A stretch of DNA of 64,000 nt from Syngnathus acus. Taxonomy: Eukaryota > Chordata > Actinopteri > Syngnathiformes > Syngnathidae. Below the pieces are notes generated by a model. That model was given only the letters and a program-made list of their open reading frames with translations, searched no databases and was not told where the DNA came from. Made by a program: the position numbers and the translations under genes. The stretch covers positions 2,105,342 to 2,169,341 of the forward strand of contig NC_051090.1 in the NCBI RefSeq assembly GCF_901709675.1, written 5' to 3'. Below are positions 1 through 11,167 of this stretch, in pieces. Positions within the stretch are counted from its first letter, which is position 1. Each line of letters opens with the position of its first letter.

Positions 1-159
1 GTGGGCCAATTGTTCGCCCTGTAGTCGCACGTTGTTCTCTTTGGCTCGGCAAATTTCCTCATACTCCGCTATGGTTTTTTCAAAAAGTTGGAAAATCTCT
101 TCGACGGCCACGTTTAGACGCTGCATTACCAACGTTCTCAGCACTTGAGTTTTGCTCAT
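1..159 (-). CDS. C2H2 zinc-finger gene, leader exon (partial, runs off left edge)
   Basis: This is the 5' coding part of a gene read leftwards off the window. The start codon is at 157-159, and 53 codons are open to the edge. The peptide begins MSKTQVLRTLV, continues through a helical stretch containing [16 protein letters not shown] and ends within a charged tail. It is a clear relative of the leader exons at 7367, 9533 and 12809, which precede C2H2 finger exons, so I infer that the same kind of gene continues to the left. The leader looks like an amphipathic or coiled-coil helix. Its function is not known to me; in such genes it could mediate protein contacts while the fingers bind DNA. No fingers are visible because the downstream exon lies outside the window. 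Confidence 0.75.
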   Translation of the reverse strand, partial: MSKTQVLRTLVMQRLNVAVEEIFQLFEKTIAEYEEICRAKENNVRLQGEQLAH

Positions 160-563
160 TTTAAAAAGAGATTACGAACTATCTGCTGTTATTAATGAAA
201 GTGTTTTTTTGCCTTCTGGATCGTTGCAACCCCATAAAAATACGAATCCGCCAACAAGCCACGCTGCGCATGCGCACACTTTGGGAAGGCTACGGCATGC
301 CCTGTGAGACAAAAGGGTTGTGTTTTTTTTTATTTCGACTTGTATGTTCGTCACAATTAAGATTCAACATTTTTTGCACTGTAACCGCATGACTTGCCAA
401 AATAGGCAACAGGATGAGGCTTTTGTGCTTACCTGGTCCCAATTTCAACCAGTAATTTTTGTCACCTAGCTCCATAATTACACTTCTATATGTTACTTTT
501 GCTACCACAAAAAAAAAAGTGACATTCTAAGTTGTATACAGCAACAACATATTGGTTCATATT

Positions 564-569
564 TTTATT
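564..569 (-). terminator. Poly(A) signal of the 624-1418 zinc-finger gene
   Basis: AATAAA on the minus strand, about 55 bases beyond the stop codon of the zinc-finger gene. Confidence 0.5.
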
Positions 570-623
570 TTGGTTCAAATGTTAGAATAATCCTGATTCC
601 TGAGAGTTCATAAGAGTCTTGCT

Positions 624-1418
624 TCAGACAGAGCAGGAGAAGGGCTTCTCGCTCGTGTGGCTCCGCATGTGTCCCATCATGTTCCGCTTTGTGGTGAAAC
701 GTTTATTGCATACAGAGCAAAAAAAGCGTTTCTCTCCAGTGTGCACCAGAGTGTGCCGCATCAAGTTCGCCTTGGCGGAGAAGGCCCGGCCGCACTGCGA
801 GCAGCTAAAGCGTTTCTTGCCGTTATGACTTCTCTGGTGAGTGGACAAGTTTTGTCGGTGGCGGAAGGTTTTTGTGCAAACTGAGCAGGTGAAAGTTTTC
901 TCTTTGGTGTGGGACCGCATGTGCGAGACCAGGGAGTCTCGCCGGCTGAAGGCTTTGCCGCAGGCCGAGCACGCGTAAGGTTTCTCCCCCGTGTGTCTTT
1001 TCATGTGACGGGTCAAAATTGCATGGCTACGGAAAGCTTTACCGCATTCGGAGCAGCTGTTGTGTTTTTTAGCTTTGCGGATCACCTTGGGAGATTCTTT
1101 GCCGTCGTCGCTGTGGTCCGTGATGTAATCAGACGAGTGTGACGTCACTTCGTCCGTATCTGACGACGGAGCAACACTATCTGGTTGCGATACTCCTGCT
1201 TCACCGTGCAGTCCTCTGTTGCTTGTCTTCTCTTCACTCGGGCTGTGATGAAGCTGCGAGGCCTGAGCTTCGTTGTCATCCTCACTCTTCACAAGCATAT
1301 TAGTGTAAGGAAAACTGCTGATGGCAGACTCCGCATGCTCCCCATCATGACCTGTCCACAAATCCTCTTCTTTAATGCTGAGGAGTTCTGGCCCGCCTTG
1401 ACTCGCCATCGTCAGGAG
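624..1418 (-). CDS. C2H2 zinc-finger protein, five complete fingers and a truncated sixth
   Basis: The coding exon has an acceptor AG at 1419-1420 after a pyrimidine tract. The first ATG inside the exon (1407-1409) gives a 261-residue protein, MASQGGPELL onward. An upstream ATG at 1437-1439 would lie in the intron. The N-terminal half is acidic and Ser-rich with an SIKEED motif, a likely SUMO site of the psi-K-x-E type. Five C2H2 fingers follow with TGEKP-like linkers. The protein then stops at FSCSV, where the second zinc-binding cysteine of a sixth finger should be; the next codons resemble a finger but are not translated. Unlike its neighbours this gene shows no leader exon: entering the exon in the phase used by those leaders hits a stop, so exon 1 is probably non-coding. 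It is likely a sequence-specific DNA-binding nuclear protein with unknown targets. Confidence 0.85.
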   Translation of the reverse strand, partial: LLTMASQGGPELLSIKEEDLWTGHDGEHAESAISSFPYTNMLVKSEDDNEAQASQLHHSPSEEKTSNRGLHGEAGVSQPDSVAPSSDTDEVTSHSSDYITDHSDDGKESPKVIRKAKKHNSCSECGKAFRSHAILTRHMKRHTGEKPYACSACGKAFSRRDSLVSHMRSHTKEKTFTCSVCTKTFRHRQNLSTHQRSHNGKKRFSCSQCGRAFSAKANLMRHTLVHTGEKRFFCSVCNKRFTTKRNMMGHMRSHTSEKPFSCSV

Positions 1419-1765
1419 CTGGATGGAAAGAAAATCCATGGTTAGACCAATAACGTAGAGAAGTACAGTAACGGTTTGTATTCAAATGTAACATTATACT
1501 AACTAGCATGCTAAGCTAAACGGAGAGCCTACCGAGTATACGAAGACAAGCTAATCGCAAAACATTTTATATTCATTTGCGGATATACGTGTATAATACA
1601 CGTGGACTAACAGAAGCTCAAGAGGTTACTACACAAAGGAGACAAGGGTTCTTGATGTTTACTGTGAGCTTAGCTTTCTTTAACATCACAGCCACACCGT
1701 ACAACTAGTGAGACAAACGAAATGGTGTACACTTACATAAACTTGGGTTTACAAAACATACATAC

Positions 1766-1885
1766 CACTTTGGCCTGAAAGTGAACAAACGGGGTAATTT
1801 ACTTGAACTTTTTAACTTCGCGGTAACGCGTGGCTGTTTCCTATCGCGCTGCTGCATTACGTCACTTCCGGAAACAGGAAGTGCA
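1766..1885 (-). promoter_or_regulatory. Probable 5' non-coding exon and promoter of the 624-1418 gene
   Basis: On the minus strand a GTATGT donor follows base 1766, giving a plausible untranslated exon that splices to the acceptor at 1419. Just upstream (1857-1885) are an ETS-type CCGGAAGTG and an overlapping CRE-like TGACGTAA, a combination common at TATA-less vertebrate promoters. The transcription start is inferred, not seen. Confidence 0.45.
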
Positions 1886-2135
1886 CTCGAAATTAGACTT
1901 TTGTTTTATCTTGCAACGTAATATTAACAACTACAAATAACAAGAAAAGGAAAACAAATTCACGCAGAAATAAATTGCGCACCATGTAAAACTTTCAACT
2001 ATCGCTAGACATACAAGAGCGCCGCTTAGTGGCGAAACGTACAATTACACGTAGACTTTGCCAGTTACAATCCATACAATAAAATATATGAATGATGTTA
2101 GAATATACAAAGGCAAATAGATAAGCACGTACATC

Positions 2136-2141
2136 TTTATT
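2136..2141 (-). terminator. anapc4 poly(A) signal
   Basis: AATAAA on the minus strand, about 72 bases past the anapc4 stop codon. Confidence 0.55.
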
Positions 2142-2212
2142 TTAAGACAATAACTGCTGCATTTTTTTTAACTTTTTATGAAAAAGTAACAAAAGCAAGT
2201 AAACAAGTCCAT

Positions 2213-5200
2213 CTACAGTTCAGATGTTTCCTCTGACTCCAAGTGCTCCTCGGTTTTCCCCGCTTCATCGTTTCCAGCCTCAGCATTCTCGTCTCCCTGG
2301 CTGGTCATGGTGGCGTCAAGCGTATCCGGCTCGGCGGTGTCGTTCTGCGGCTCGTCGTCCTCCTCTTCCATGTCCATCTCAAAGACGCGGAGGTGCCTCA
2401 GATTTTCGCTTAGCTGCAAGGCGGGAGGTGGAGAGAGTCAAAGATAGCTCACTGTGTGCGGTAGGCCTTATCCCTTACTTTAGTGGAATGGCAAAAAATG
2501 AGTAATACTATAAATGTTAGAATAATTGCACGTGAGGACGCTTACCACACAGGCTACTTCTCGGATGCCATTGACTGCGACAAACTGCGCCTTCATGCCA
2601 TCCAGTTCCCGCCTCTGATTTCCCAGCATCGGGCCTTGGCAGGGAATGTTGCCGCTCTGCTGGTCCAACCTGAAGGTACGTACAAGTGGAACATCTTAAT
2701 CGGGAGCATTCATAGTGTGGTATTGCCAAAAGTTAGAACAGTCCACCTGTCTGTTCATGACATTTATCAAATTATTTAACAAAAAAGTATCACCAGTATG
2801 AACAAGAGTCAATTGCACAGCAGATGATTATCCCGATTTTAAAAGAATTGAAATAATTTGATGTAACACACCTCATGTTGGGCATCCAGTTGAATTCCCT
2901 CTCACAGTTGAGGATGGAAGAGAGAGGAACCTGCGCCAGGACACTGCGACTGTTGTCTTCTTCTGTTCCCTGAAGGACCACGGTTAGCATCTCGTCGTTG
3001 TAGTAACGAGCATCCAGGCAGCTGTAGACATCCTGCGGCCTGGAAAAAACAGACGAGAGTAGAAATGGAAGAAACCTCGCTGTCACTCGCTCACCGTTGC
3101 TCTGCGTTCTCGACGTCTAAGGCGTCCAGATGGCGGCTCAGGTGGAGGGACGCCACACTGTTGGGGATGTGTCTGCAAGAAGCAGTTAAGTGAGTGAGTT
3201 ATCAAAATTACTGTTACCACTTGAGTGTGAAAACTATAAATAGGCTACCTGTTTGGGTCACTTGCTTTGCGCAGCAAGAAGAGTTTGTGCGGCAAAACGT
3301 GCGGCATGCAAAACACCACGTAGTGCATTTTGGTCTTCTTGTCATTCCACCTGAGGAACAAACACATATTACGCATTGAACATTCATGGTCGCTTCTTAT
3401 ATTTTACTTACAAGGATGGAAGCTCAAAAAGTCGCGGCGTGTTTTCAGAGCTGGAGGTTAAAAAAAATATAGAAAAATTAGACTTTTAATCATAAACGGT
3501 ATTTGGAATAAGACAGATGAGAGATCCGACCGCTGTGGGGCTGAATACAGGGGCAGAAAAGTAGCCTGCTTCACAGACTTCCCGATAACTTCCTGCACAC
3601 AAGGAAGCGTCACATGACCTCATTTGGTTTAAAAATCACTCGTTGTCGACTTCACTTGGGAGCCTCACCGCCGGTTTCTGCAGACACAGCTCGATTACAT
3701 TCTCCATCATCCGCTTGACAAAATGCAAAGACTTTTGGGGAAAGGAAGGAAACAGCAGTGGGCTCTCTAGACCAAAAAAAAACAACCCATACACAAAGTA
3801 AGCTTTTTTTTAATATAAGTTCATGTAAAAAAAACAGTGCGCAAACCAGAAGTCGAAAATCACCTCTTAGGTGCGTGCTGTCCTGCAAAAACTTGAGCCA
3901 CTGGTTGCCCTTAGTACTCGGGGGCGAGACCAGGTCCTCGTCCTCATCCTTCAGGTACTACAAACGAGTAACGGTTGCGCAATTTGAAAGGTAGAAAACG
4001 CTTGTCAGGAGATATTATGTCATGGCTTACCTGTCCGACCCGCTCGACATTGAAGTACTTCCCCTTGCGATCGAAGAGCTGCTCGTTCTGTGGCGAGAAC
4101 GTGACACTCAAAAGTGGAACGTGAAGCTTTGTGCCGGGCTCACCTTGCTAAAATGCTCCGAGAGGAAATCGGCGACAAAGGCGATGTCCTTCTGTGTCAT
4201 CTAAAAGGAGCACATTCGAAATTGAGCTATAATTGACCCGAAATTTGATAATCATGATCAAACACGTTTTGACAAAAAAAAATTTCAGGGGAGCTCCTGA
4301 GTGACTTTTGGTGGAATTGTGTTCGATAGCACCTAAATACAAATCTCACCTTGTTGAGTTCCGGAGGGACGTGCTCATCGCACATTCTAAGCATCGCTGT
4401 CGAGAGAAATAAAAAGTTCAGGTGAATGTTCGATGCTAAAAAAAAAACTTTATACGTACCCACATACAGCCAGCGGAAAAAGGCTTTAAAGTTCTTCATG
4501 CTCTTGTCGATCACCCTGCGTGTAAAAAAAAATAAAATAATAATCACAGTATAGCGTTTCAAACTAGATTATTCCGAAAGCCGTGGATAAACTTACTGCA
4601 GGAGCTCGCTGGTCTTCAAGGAAAAGGAACCCACGGCCGTGATGGCGTCTGTTTCCAAAAATTAAAAAGGACGTATGTGAAACGTTTCCACAGGCTTGTT
4701 GCGCGGCACGCTACCTTCGATGGCGGCCGAATCCAGGCCGAGGGGCTGGAACTTCTTCTTCCACAGGGACATGCCTTTCACCTCGCTTAGGTGGTAGAGC
4801 AGCGCCTCGGAGCCGCTGGTGGACGAGCAAAAAGAGCGCTTTGACGCATGTCGGGAAAGGAAACCCGAGAGACACGTGCTCCTACCTCTGCAGATGGCTG
4901 ATCACCAGCTTCTGGATGCTGGAGTAAGATGACTCGATGGTCTGGCCCAGCTTCTTCAGACCCTGCCATGGAAACAGGAGAAAACAAATTTATGACCGGT
5001 GCAACAGGATTGACCTTTGAAGAACTAGGAAATTGGTCAAGTTGAGGACCTCTCGCGCTCACCTTGACAGTCAACTGGTTCATGAGAAGAGCCTGCAGTT
5101 CAGGACTTCAGAGTCAGAGAACCGAGTTAGCATTGGACCTCCACAAATCTTAAGTGAACGGAACTTGGGCGTCCTCACCTCGACTGTCCCCACAGAAGAA

Positions 5201-6770
5201 GCTCCAGGAACTCGTCCTGTACCTGCGTGCTTGTGTTCTTTTCCTAGAGGAAAACAAAACAAAACATCACAGCAGTTCTTGGCACTGGGAGAGGAACCCG
5301 AGCCCACCTGGACAAACTTGGTGAGTCGGAGGTCCATCTGCATGAGGATTTCTTCCCAGGCCTCGCACATACACGTGAGCGACAGGTGCAGGTACTGCAG
5401 CAGCGTGGAGATGTGGGTGAACTTGCGAGCCATCCTGGTGAGTTCGGGAAGGCAGTCGGACAGCAGGCCCGTGTCCAGCTGGTATTAGGGGAAACATCTG
5501 CATTTTGAATGCCCTACTTTTGATCCCATGTGATGACAAATTCTTACGTTGGGGTGAAACCGTCTCACCTGAACGAAGCAAATCTCCACGTGGTCCTCGG
5601 CAGACTTCACCTCGGTGATGACGGCCAAAGACTTGAGGTCACTGGCCAGACTTACGGTGCGGCAGCTTCCGGAAACCTGCGCAGTGGAGTTAAAGGTGAG
5701 GGGAGAACCGATTGACCCCCTTGTGAGATGACTTACTTCGGGTAACGTTGCAATCTTGTACATTCCGTAGGCGTAAAGCTCCACATGGCCGGCGTCTCCT
5801 CCGAGGACGAGTATGTTCAACCTACACGGAGAAAAAAGGCAAATGTAAACAGCGCTCCTATGGTTTGCTGTTGGAGCATTAAGACAAACTGTACCTGACT
5901 TCTCCAAGGAGGTTCATGATCTCGTCAGACTTCTCCTCACTGCAGAAAAAAAACACACATTATGACTGGGTAGGAATATATTTTGATTAGGCTCCAAAAC
6001 AAGTGCAAAAATGAGTTCACCTGAAGAGCTTTGATGTTGTGCTGTAGCTGGAGAACAAAAATATGAAATTAGCTCACCTGAGAAGATGTTGGTGATTTAA
6101 TCTTCTTACCTCTTGGGGAGGGAAGCTAATTTGGGGAGGAACAACTTGGACTCATCCTCTGACTGACAAAAGGATCCAAGGACACTGGAGCACATAAACA
6201 AGAACACAAAACATGAATATTTTCTAATTCTCTTAACGTAATTCGTTTTGGCCAACTTGAAGGCATAAATGCCAACCTGCTTTCCTCCGTCACCTCCATC
6301 CAGTGCATGCAGCTGACGGGGTTTTGCATGTGGAACACATGCAGGATCTCTGCTTTCTCCACACTGCACAACACCACCTGCTTGGTGTCTCCAAGGCTGA
6401 AAGCCAGAACTGAGCAACCAGGAGAAGATGAGAACTTGAACTAAAATAACTGAGACCTTTTTTTTAATCAATAACAAGCGTTGCTTCACTTTTGCCATCA
6501 GGTCTCCAGGCGAGTGCAGTGATTTCCTTCCCGATGTGCTCGCTGGGTGCCAAGCTCCAAACCCGCTGGAAACTGGCTAAGCGGTGCAGCAGCAACTACA
6601 AAAACAAGATAAGAATTATTACAATAGAATTGATGACTACCAATATTTCTTCCTGAGCGTACCTCTCCAGTTGTACTGGCCAAAGCGACGAGATCTCTTT
6701 TGGGCGACCATGCCATGCACAGCACGGGGTTGGGAAGCTGCTTCTCTCCGACTTGCCGGAAGGAAGGCAT
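2213..6770 (-). CDS. anapc4: Anaphase-promoting complex subunit 4
   Basis: I could join 27 coding exons in phase with GT-AG introns, from ATG 6768-6770 to TAG at 2213-2215, giving about 790 residues (human ANAPC4 has 808). Exon 1 is 6663-6770 (MPSFRQVGEKQL). Other diagnostic blocks are the LAWRPDGK blade (about 6486-6597), RLNILVLGGDAG (about 5760-5820), the MARKFTHISTLLQYLHLSLT exon (about 5310-5480), VIDKSMKNFKAFFRWLYV (about 4480-4515), LWNDKK and YSCLDARYYNDEM (about 2873-3040), and a final exon from about 2415 that begins LSENLRHLRVFEMD and ends in a Glu/Asp-rich tail. ANAPC4 has an N-terminal WD40-like propeller and a helical platform. It forms the scaffold of the APC/C ubiquitin ligase with APC1 and APC5. 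The gene is compact and sits inside the zinc-finger cluster, head-to-head with the zinc-finger gene at 7367. Confidence 0.97.
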
Positions 6771-7366
6771 CCTTTGTGCTTAATAATACAAAACAATACA
6801 AGAATATGTAAAGTTATCTTGTCATTCTAGTTACCGCGGTGCGATTTGTTTTTAATTCTCTGGTTGAAGTTGGTTTTTACGCTGATAATCTCACCTTTAT
6901 TCTCCTCCAACGTTATGTCCAAAGAAATGTTCGATTGACGAACTTGCATACGAGAGAAATCTCGTTTTTATGTTTCTATTATTCACACAACTCGCTTACT
7001 TTTGCTATTCCGAGGGGAGCGCCATGTTTTTTTCCCCTCGACCAATCATCGTGAAGCAACGGGTAGCAAGAAGAGACAAATTTGCTCATAAGGAAAAACG
7101 CAATATTGTAAATAATAACTTATGTTTGCCCATACGTAATACATTGATTAAATTTATTAAATTCAATATGAACGGGTTGCAATCCGTTCAAGTTAATACT
7201 TTAATGCACATTCATCAATTGTTATCGATAGTAATGAAGCGTGTGACGTCATATCCGTGCGACCCCTTACTATTTTTCTTTTTTATTGAGCTTTGACCCA
7301 TCACGGCCACCGGCCGAGGTAAACGAGGGAGCTACCTTGCTCGCGACAGGTTGCAACGACGCCAAA
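6771..7366. promoter_or_regulatory. Shared upstream region between anapc4 and a zinc-finger gene
   Basis: Divergent starts (anapc4 at 6770 on minus, zinc-finger ATG at 7367 on plus) are separated by about 600 bases. This makes it a candidate bidirectional promoter. A CRE-like TGACGTCA lies at about 7243-7250. The rest is AT-rich, and I see no other coding sequence in it. Confidence 0.45.
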
Positions 7367-9191
7367 ATGTGCAAAATCCAAATGTTGAGAACGTTGGTGA
7401 AGCATCGACTAGATCATGCCGTCGAAGAGATAGTTGAACTATTTGAAAAGACGATAGTGGAGTATGAGGAGGAACTTTCTCGAACCAAAAAGGAGATCGA
7501 GCGACAACGCGACCTACTGGACGCTATTCTCAACCCTCAAGTTCGACTGGACAGAGCAGGTTTGGCGTTTTCTTCACCTTTTTTTGGGTCATTTTGTCAG
7601 AACTATTCGACCAAGTAAACGGTTTTAACATGACTCAGTTTTTTTGTTACCATGGAGCAGGTTTGTTTGCTTTTGCTCACATGGTCCAAAGCACATTCCT
7701 CGCACACAAAATGACCAAGACCCCATCCAAGAGCTCTTTAGTAACACTATTTGTGTTCATGCTTGTGCCTGTAGAGGCCCAGGTTCAGCAGGCGTTAGTG
7801 ACGACTCAAGATGTGCATGTTAAAGAAGAAGAAGAAGAAGAAGAGGACATTCAGAGCAGACAAGACGCGGAGGCTGACGTCACCACGGGCACAATGACTC
7901 TTGTCTTCGTGAAGAGTGAAGAAGATAACAAAGCTGTGTTAGCACAGCTTCATCACAGTGAGGAGAGCAGAGACAGTACCTCAAGTCAACACCGTGGATA
8001 CAACTCTGCTGAGACCCCATCCGAGAGCCACAACCTGTTAACATTAGGTGGTAGTTCTTCATTTTTTCCCTGATTGTCTTCACAAATGGGGCCCAATGCT
8101 CTTTGGTAACACTATTTGTGCTTGTGCCTGTAGAGGTCCAGGTTCAGCAGGCGTTGGTGACGAGTCAAGATGTGCAAGTTAAAGAAGAAGAAGAAGACAT
8201 GCGGAGCAGACAGGACGTGGAGGCTGACGTCTTTGTGAAGCGTGAAGATAACGAAGCTCAGTTCTCACAGCTTCATCACAGTGATGAGAACAGAGACAGT
8301 AGCTCAAGTCAACACAGTGGAGCATTGCAACCAGACAATTCTGCTCCACCATCAGATTTGGACGACAGAATGTCACCCCATTCTGATGCCGATTCAAATA
8401 TTACTAATGTGAGCTCTAACGGTGATATCAGTCCAACTATCTCCTCCGAACGCGGGGAAACGCTTGTCCAGAAGTCGGAAATGACCACTGGTGTGTTGTC
8501 GCACGCAGACAAGAAGCCTTTTAAGTGTCCCCTGTGCGATAAAGGGTTCTCTAGGAAGATGTACATGATGGCTCACCAAAAGGCACACTCCAAAGGGTTC
8601 CCTTTCACCTGCTCGATATGCGCAAAAGGTTTCTTATTAAAATCACAGTTGCGGGCGCACACCAGGTCACACACTGGGGAGAGACCTTTCACCTGCTCGG
8701 TGTGCGCCAAATCTTTCTTTTCAAACGGACAGTTGCGGATACACAGCAGGATACACACCGGGGAGAGACCTTTCACCTGCTCGGTGTGTTCAAAATGTTT
8801 CATAACAAGAGGACATTTGCAGAGGCACTCCAAGATACACTCTGGGGAGAGACCCTTCAGCTGTAACGTTTGCAACAAAAGCTACGTAAGAAAGTCACAC
8901 ATGGAGTCGCACATGCTGACGCACACGCAGACGGGCGAAAAGCCTTTTGACTGCTCCGTCTGCGGCAAACGTTTCTCGACCAGGCAATATCTGAGGTGCC
9001 ACATGAAAAGACATTCAGAGGGGAAACGTTTTACTTGCCCTGTGTGCTTTAAAGACTTCGCCAATAAAGCTTATATCGGGATACACATGGCGACGCACAC
9101 TGGGGAGAAACTGTTCAGCTGTGATACCTGTAATGAAAAATTCACATTTGGGTCTCAGGTCAAGAGTCATGTGTGTACTGGGAACAAATAA
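7367..9191 (+). CDS. C2H2 zinc-finger protein with duplicated exon 2
   Basis: Exon 1 (7367-7559, phase-1 donor) encodes the helical leader MCKIQMLRTLVKHRLDHAV onward. The terminal exon 8134-9191 enters in phase 1. It holds an acidic N-terminal part (VKEEEEDM, a possible SUMO site) and then eight fingers. The last is an unusual C2HC finger ending H-V-C. Upstream of it, 7775-8047 is a second copy of the start of that exon, with its own acceptor and a phase-1 donor. It can be included (507 residues) or skipped (416 residues) without changing frame. Fingers 2-4 have near-identical TGERPFTCSVC linkers. The start was chosen by homology with the leaders at 9533 and 12809. It is predicted to be a nuclear DNA-binding regulator with an unknown target. 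Confidence 0.88.
7741..8170 (+). repeat. Tandem exon duplication (two copies of exon 2 start with flanking intron)
   Basis: Copy 1 starts about 7741 and copy 2 about 8104. Each has the same intron end (taacactatttgtg, then gtgcctgtag), the same acceptor, and coding sequence starting with E-A/V-QVQQALVT. Similarity extends through the acidic segment and the LHHS block before diverging. Copy 1 lacks the fingers. Confidence 0.85.
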
Positions 9192-9236
9192 ATACTCTTG
9201 TGTATCTGTAACTTAAGTGTATCACTTTGTGGGCTT

Positions 9237-9242
9237 AATAAA
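9237..9242 (+). terminator. Poly(A) signal of the 7367-9191 zinc-finger gene
   Basis: AATAAA 46 bases after the stop codon. Confidence 0.55.
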
Positions 9243-9475
9243 TCGCTATCACAGAAAAGTTTGTTGTATAATAATAATTTTCGCTCTTATTCTCTTTTTT
9301 AAATGTTAATCGACAGGTTTTTAATAGGGGCTTTGATAACGTTACATTATTTCACAACCTAGAAACTGAACTCGTCGCAACCTTGGGACGTCCTTGCAGA
9401 AATGAGTACGTGTCACCAGACGGTGGCAGTGTCGTAAAACAATTAGGATTACTTCTATATCCGAAGAAGAAGACA

Positions 9476-9501
9476 ACCGGAAGTTAGCAACACGTTGCTA
9501 A
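9476..9501. promoter_or_regulatory. ETS-like site and palindrome upstream of the next zinc-finger gene
   Basis: The sequence accggaagt (9477-9485) resembles an ETS site. It runs into an inverted repeat, TTAGCAAC (9484-9491) and GTTGCTAA (9494-9501) with a 2-base spacer, 32 bases before the ATG. It is a plausible core promoter element; the bound factor is unknown. Confidence 0.35.
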
Positions 9502-9532
9502 GTGAAGCGCAAGCGTGATTGGAAAAGCAAAA

Positions 9533-11167
9533 ATGTGCAAAGTGCAAATGTTGCGAGAGTTGGTGAAGCGACGATTAAATGTGGCTGTGGAAGAGATTTT
9601 CGAACTGTTTGAGAAGACCATAGCGGAGTACGAGGAGGAACTTTGTCGAGCGAAAGAGGAGAACGAGCGGCAACGCGAACTACTGGACGCTGTTTTCACG
9701 CCTCAGTCTGGGCTCGATGGAGCTGGTTTGTTTACGTTTCAACTTGTCTTCGTCTGTTGCCATTTTTACATTTGATTATTCAGCACCGCTGCCTTGAATA
9801 AGTCGGCTGGCTGCGATTTGTCGATATTTGGGTGCGTGGCCAGCGAGGCGAATCCACGTCCAGTATTTACGTTCTAATTAGCCCAAATTGTGTTACATAG
9901 CACAGTAAAAATTTTATTTTCTAGGTTAGTTGACAATTTTTTTTATCAACGCCATAAAATTGTCATCATTCATTACACACTCGATTGACTGACCACTTAG
10001 AGTGAAAATATTGTACACTGAATTAGGGCTGGAATTGCCCAATATCACTTTGGTCTCTAAAAGTTCCATTCTTTCTCTTCTGCAGACACTCAGCATCCAG
10101 TAGAGATTCCTCCTGAGCCGCAGCAAGCGTGGAGTTCTGCTGTGGAGCACATTAAAGAAGAAGTGGAAGACGTGTGGAGCAGTCAGGATTGGAAGCAACT
10201 TCCAGGCCTGAAGGCGGCAGATGCCACCTCTGATCACCCTGTGAAACATGAAGACAGTGAAAACAAAGTTTCCGCTTATCAGCTTCGCTGTAGTCAAAGC
10301 GAGCAGAACAGACATGCTGGCAGAAGGTCACAAGCACACAACAGCAGGGCGCCGCTGTCCGATATGGACGAGCGTGACGTCACGTCGTCCGAGACCGATG
10401 GCAGTGACGACGCCAAAGAACGTTCCAAGCGTTCTAAGGACAGCAAAGCCGCCGGCAAGCGACTCTTCAACTGCTCCGAATGCGGCAAAACCTTCAGCCG
10501 GAAGGGAACTTTGAACCGACACATGAGGACGCACACCGGAGAGAAACCTTTCGCTTGCTCGTTTTGTTCCAAAATATTCTCTTTAAAGCATCACAGAGAC
10601 CGACACATGCAAATACACACCGGAGAGAAACCCTTTTCCTGTTTATTTTGCCCTAAAAGATTCAGAGACAGGTCCAAAATGATGACGCACATGAGAACGC
10701 ATGCCCCTGAGCTGCCCGTTTCCACCAGTCCGCACGCCACGACGGCCGTTGGAGATCACGCTAATGCTTCTCCCTCGCAACTCGACAACCGGGCTCCGCT
10801 ATCGGACCTGGACGACGCCGTGTCACACTCTTCCGGAAGCGAGCAAGGCAACAACGCTGAAGACGCCGGCAAGACCTCCAAGAGGTTCACGTGTACCTTC
10901 TCGCTATGTCGCAAGAGTTTCTCCCGGAAGGACTATTTGGAGTTACACATGAAAATGCACGCGGAGGGGAATTTCACCTGCCCTGTTTGCCATAAGAGAT
11001 TCTCCAGTCAAAAATACGTGATGATACACATGAGGACGCACACTGGGGAGAAGCCGTTCGGTTGCAACGCCTGCGATAAGAAGTTCACGTACAAGTACCA
11101 GGTGACCAGACACAAGTGTGTCGGCGCCGTTGATGTCAGCGCATCGGAAGCGACGTCTTTGGAGTGA
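9533..11167 (+). CDS. C2H2 zinc-finger protein, leader exon plus six fingers
   Basis: Exon 1 (9533-9725, phase-1 donor) encodes [20 protein letters not shown] and a charged helical tail. Exon 2 (10086-11167) enters in phase 1, giving 424 residues. Exon 2 starts with a Pro-rich stretch, then HIKEEVED (a SUMO-type motif) and an acidic Ser/Asp-rich segment. Three C2H2 fingers (about 10470-10710) are followed by an acidic spacer of about 60 residues and three more fingers (about 10885-11130). In the fourth finger the two cysteines are separated by four residues (CTFSLC) instead of two. The last finger ends H-K-C, like the last finger of the neighbouring gene at 7367-9191. It is predicted to be a DNA-binding regulator; I cannot name an orthologue. 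Confidence 0.88.

Noticed and set aside
9484-9501. RFX X-box
   Set aside because: The half-sites are in the wrong order (RGCAAC then GTTGCY) for the X-box consensus.
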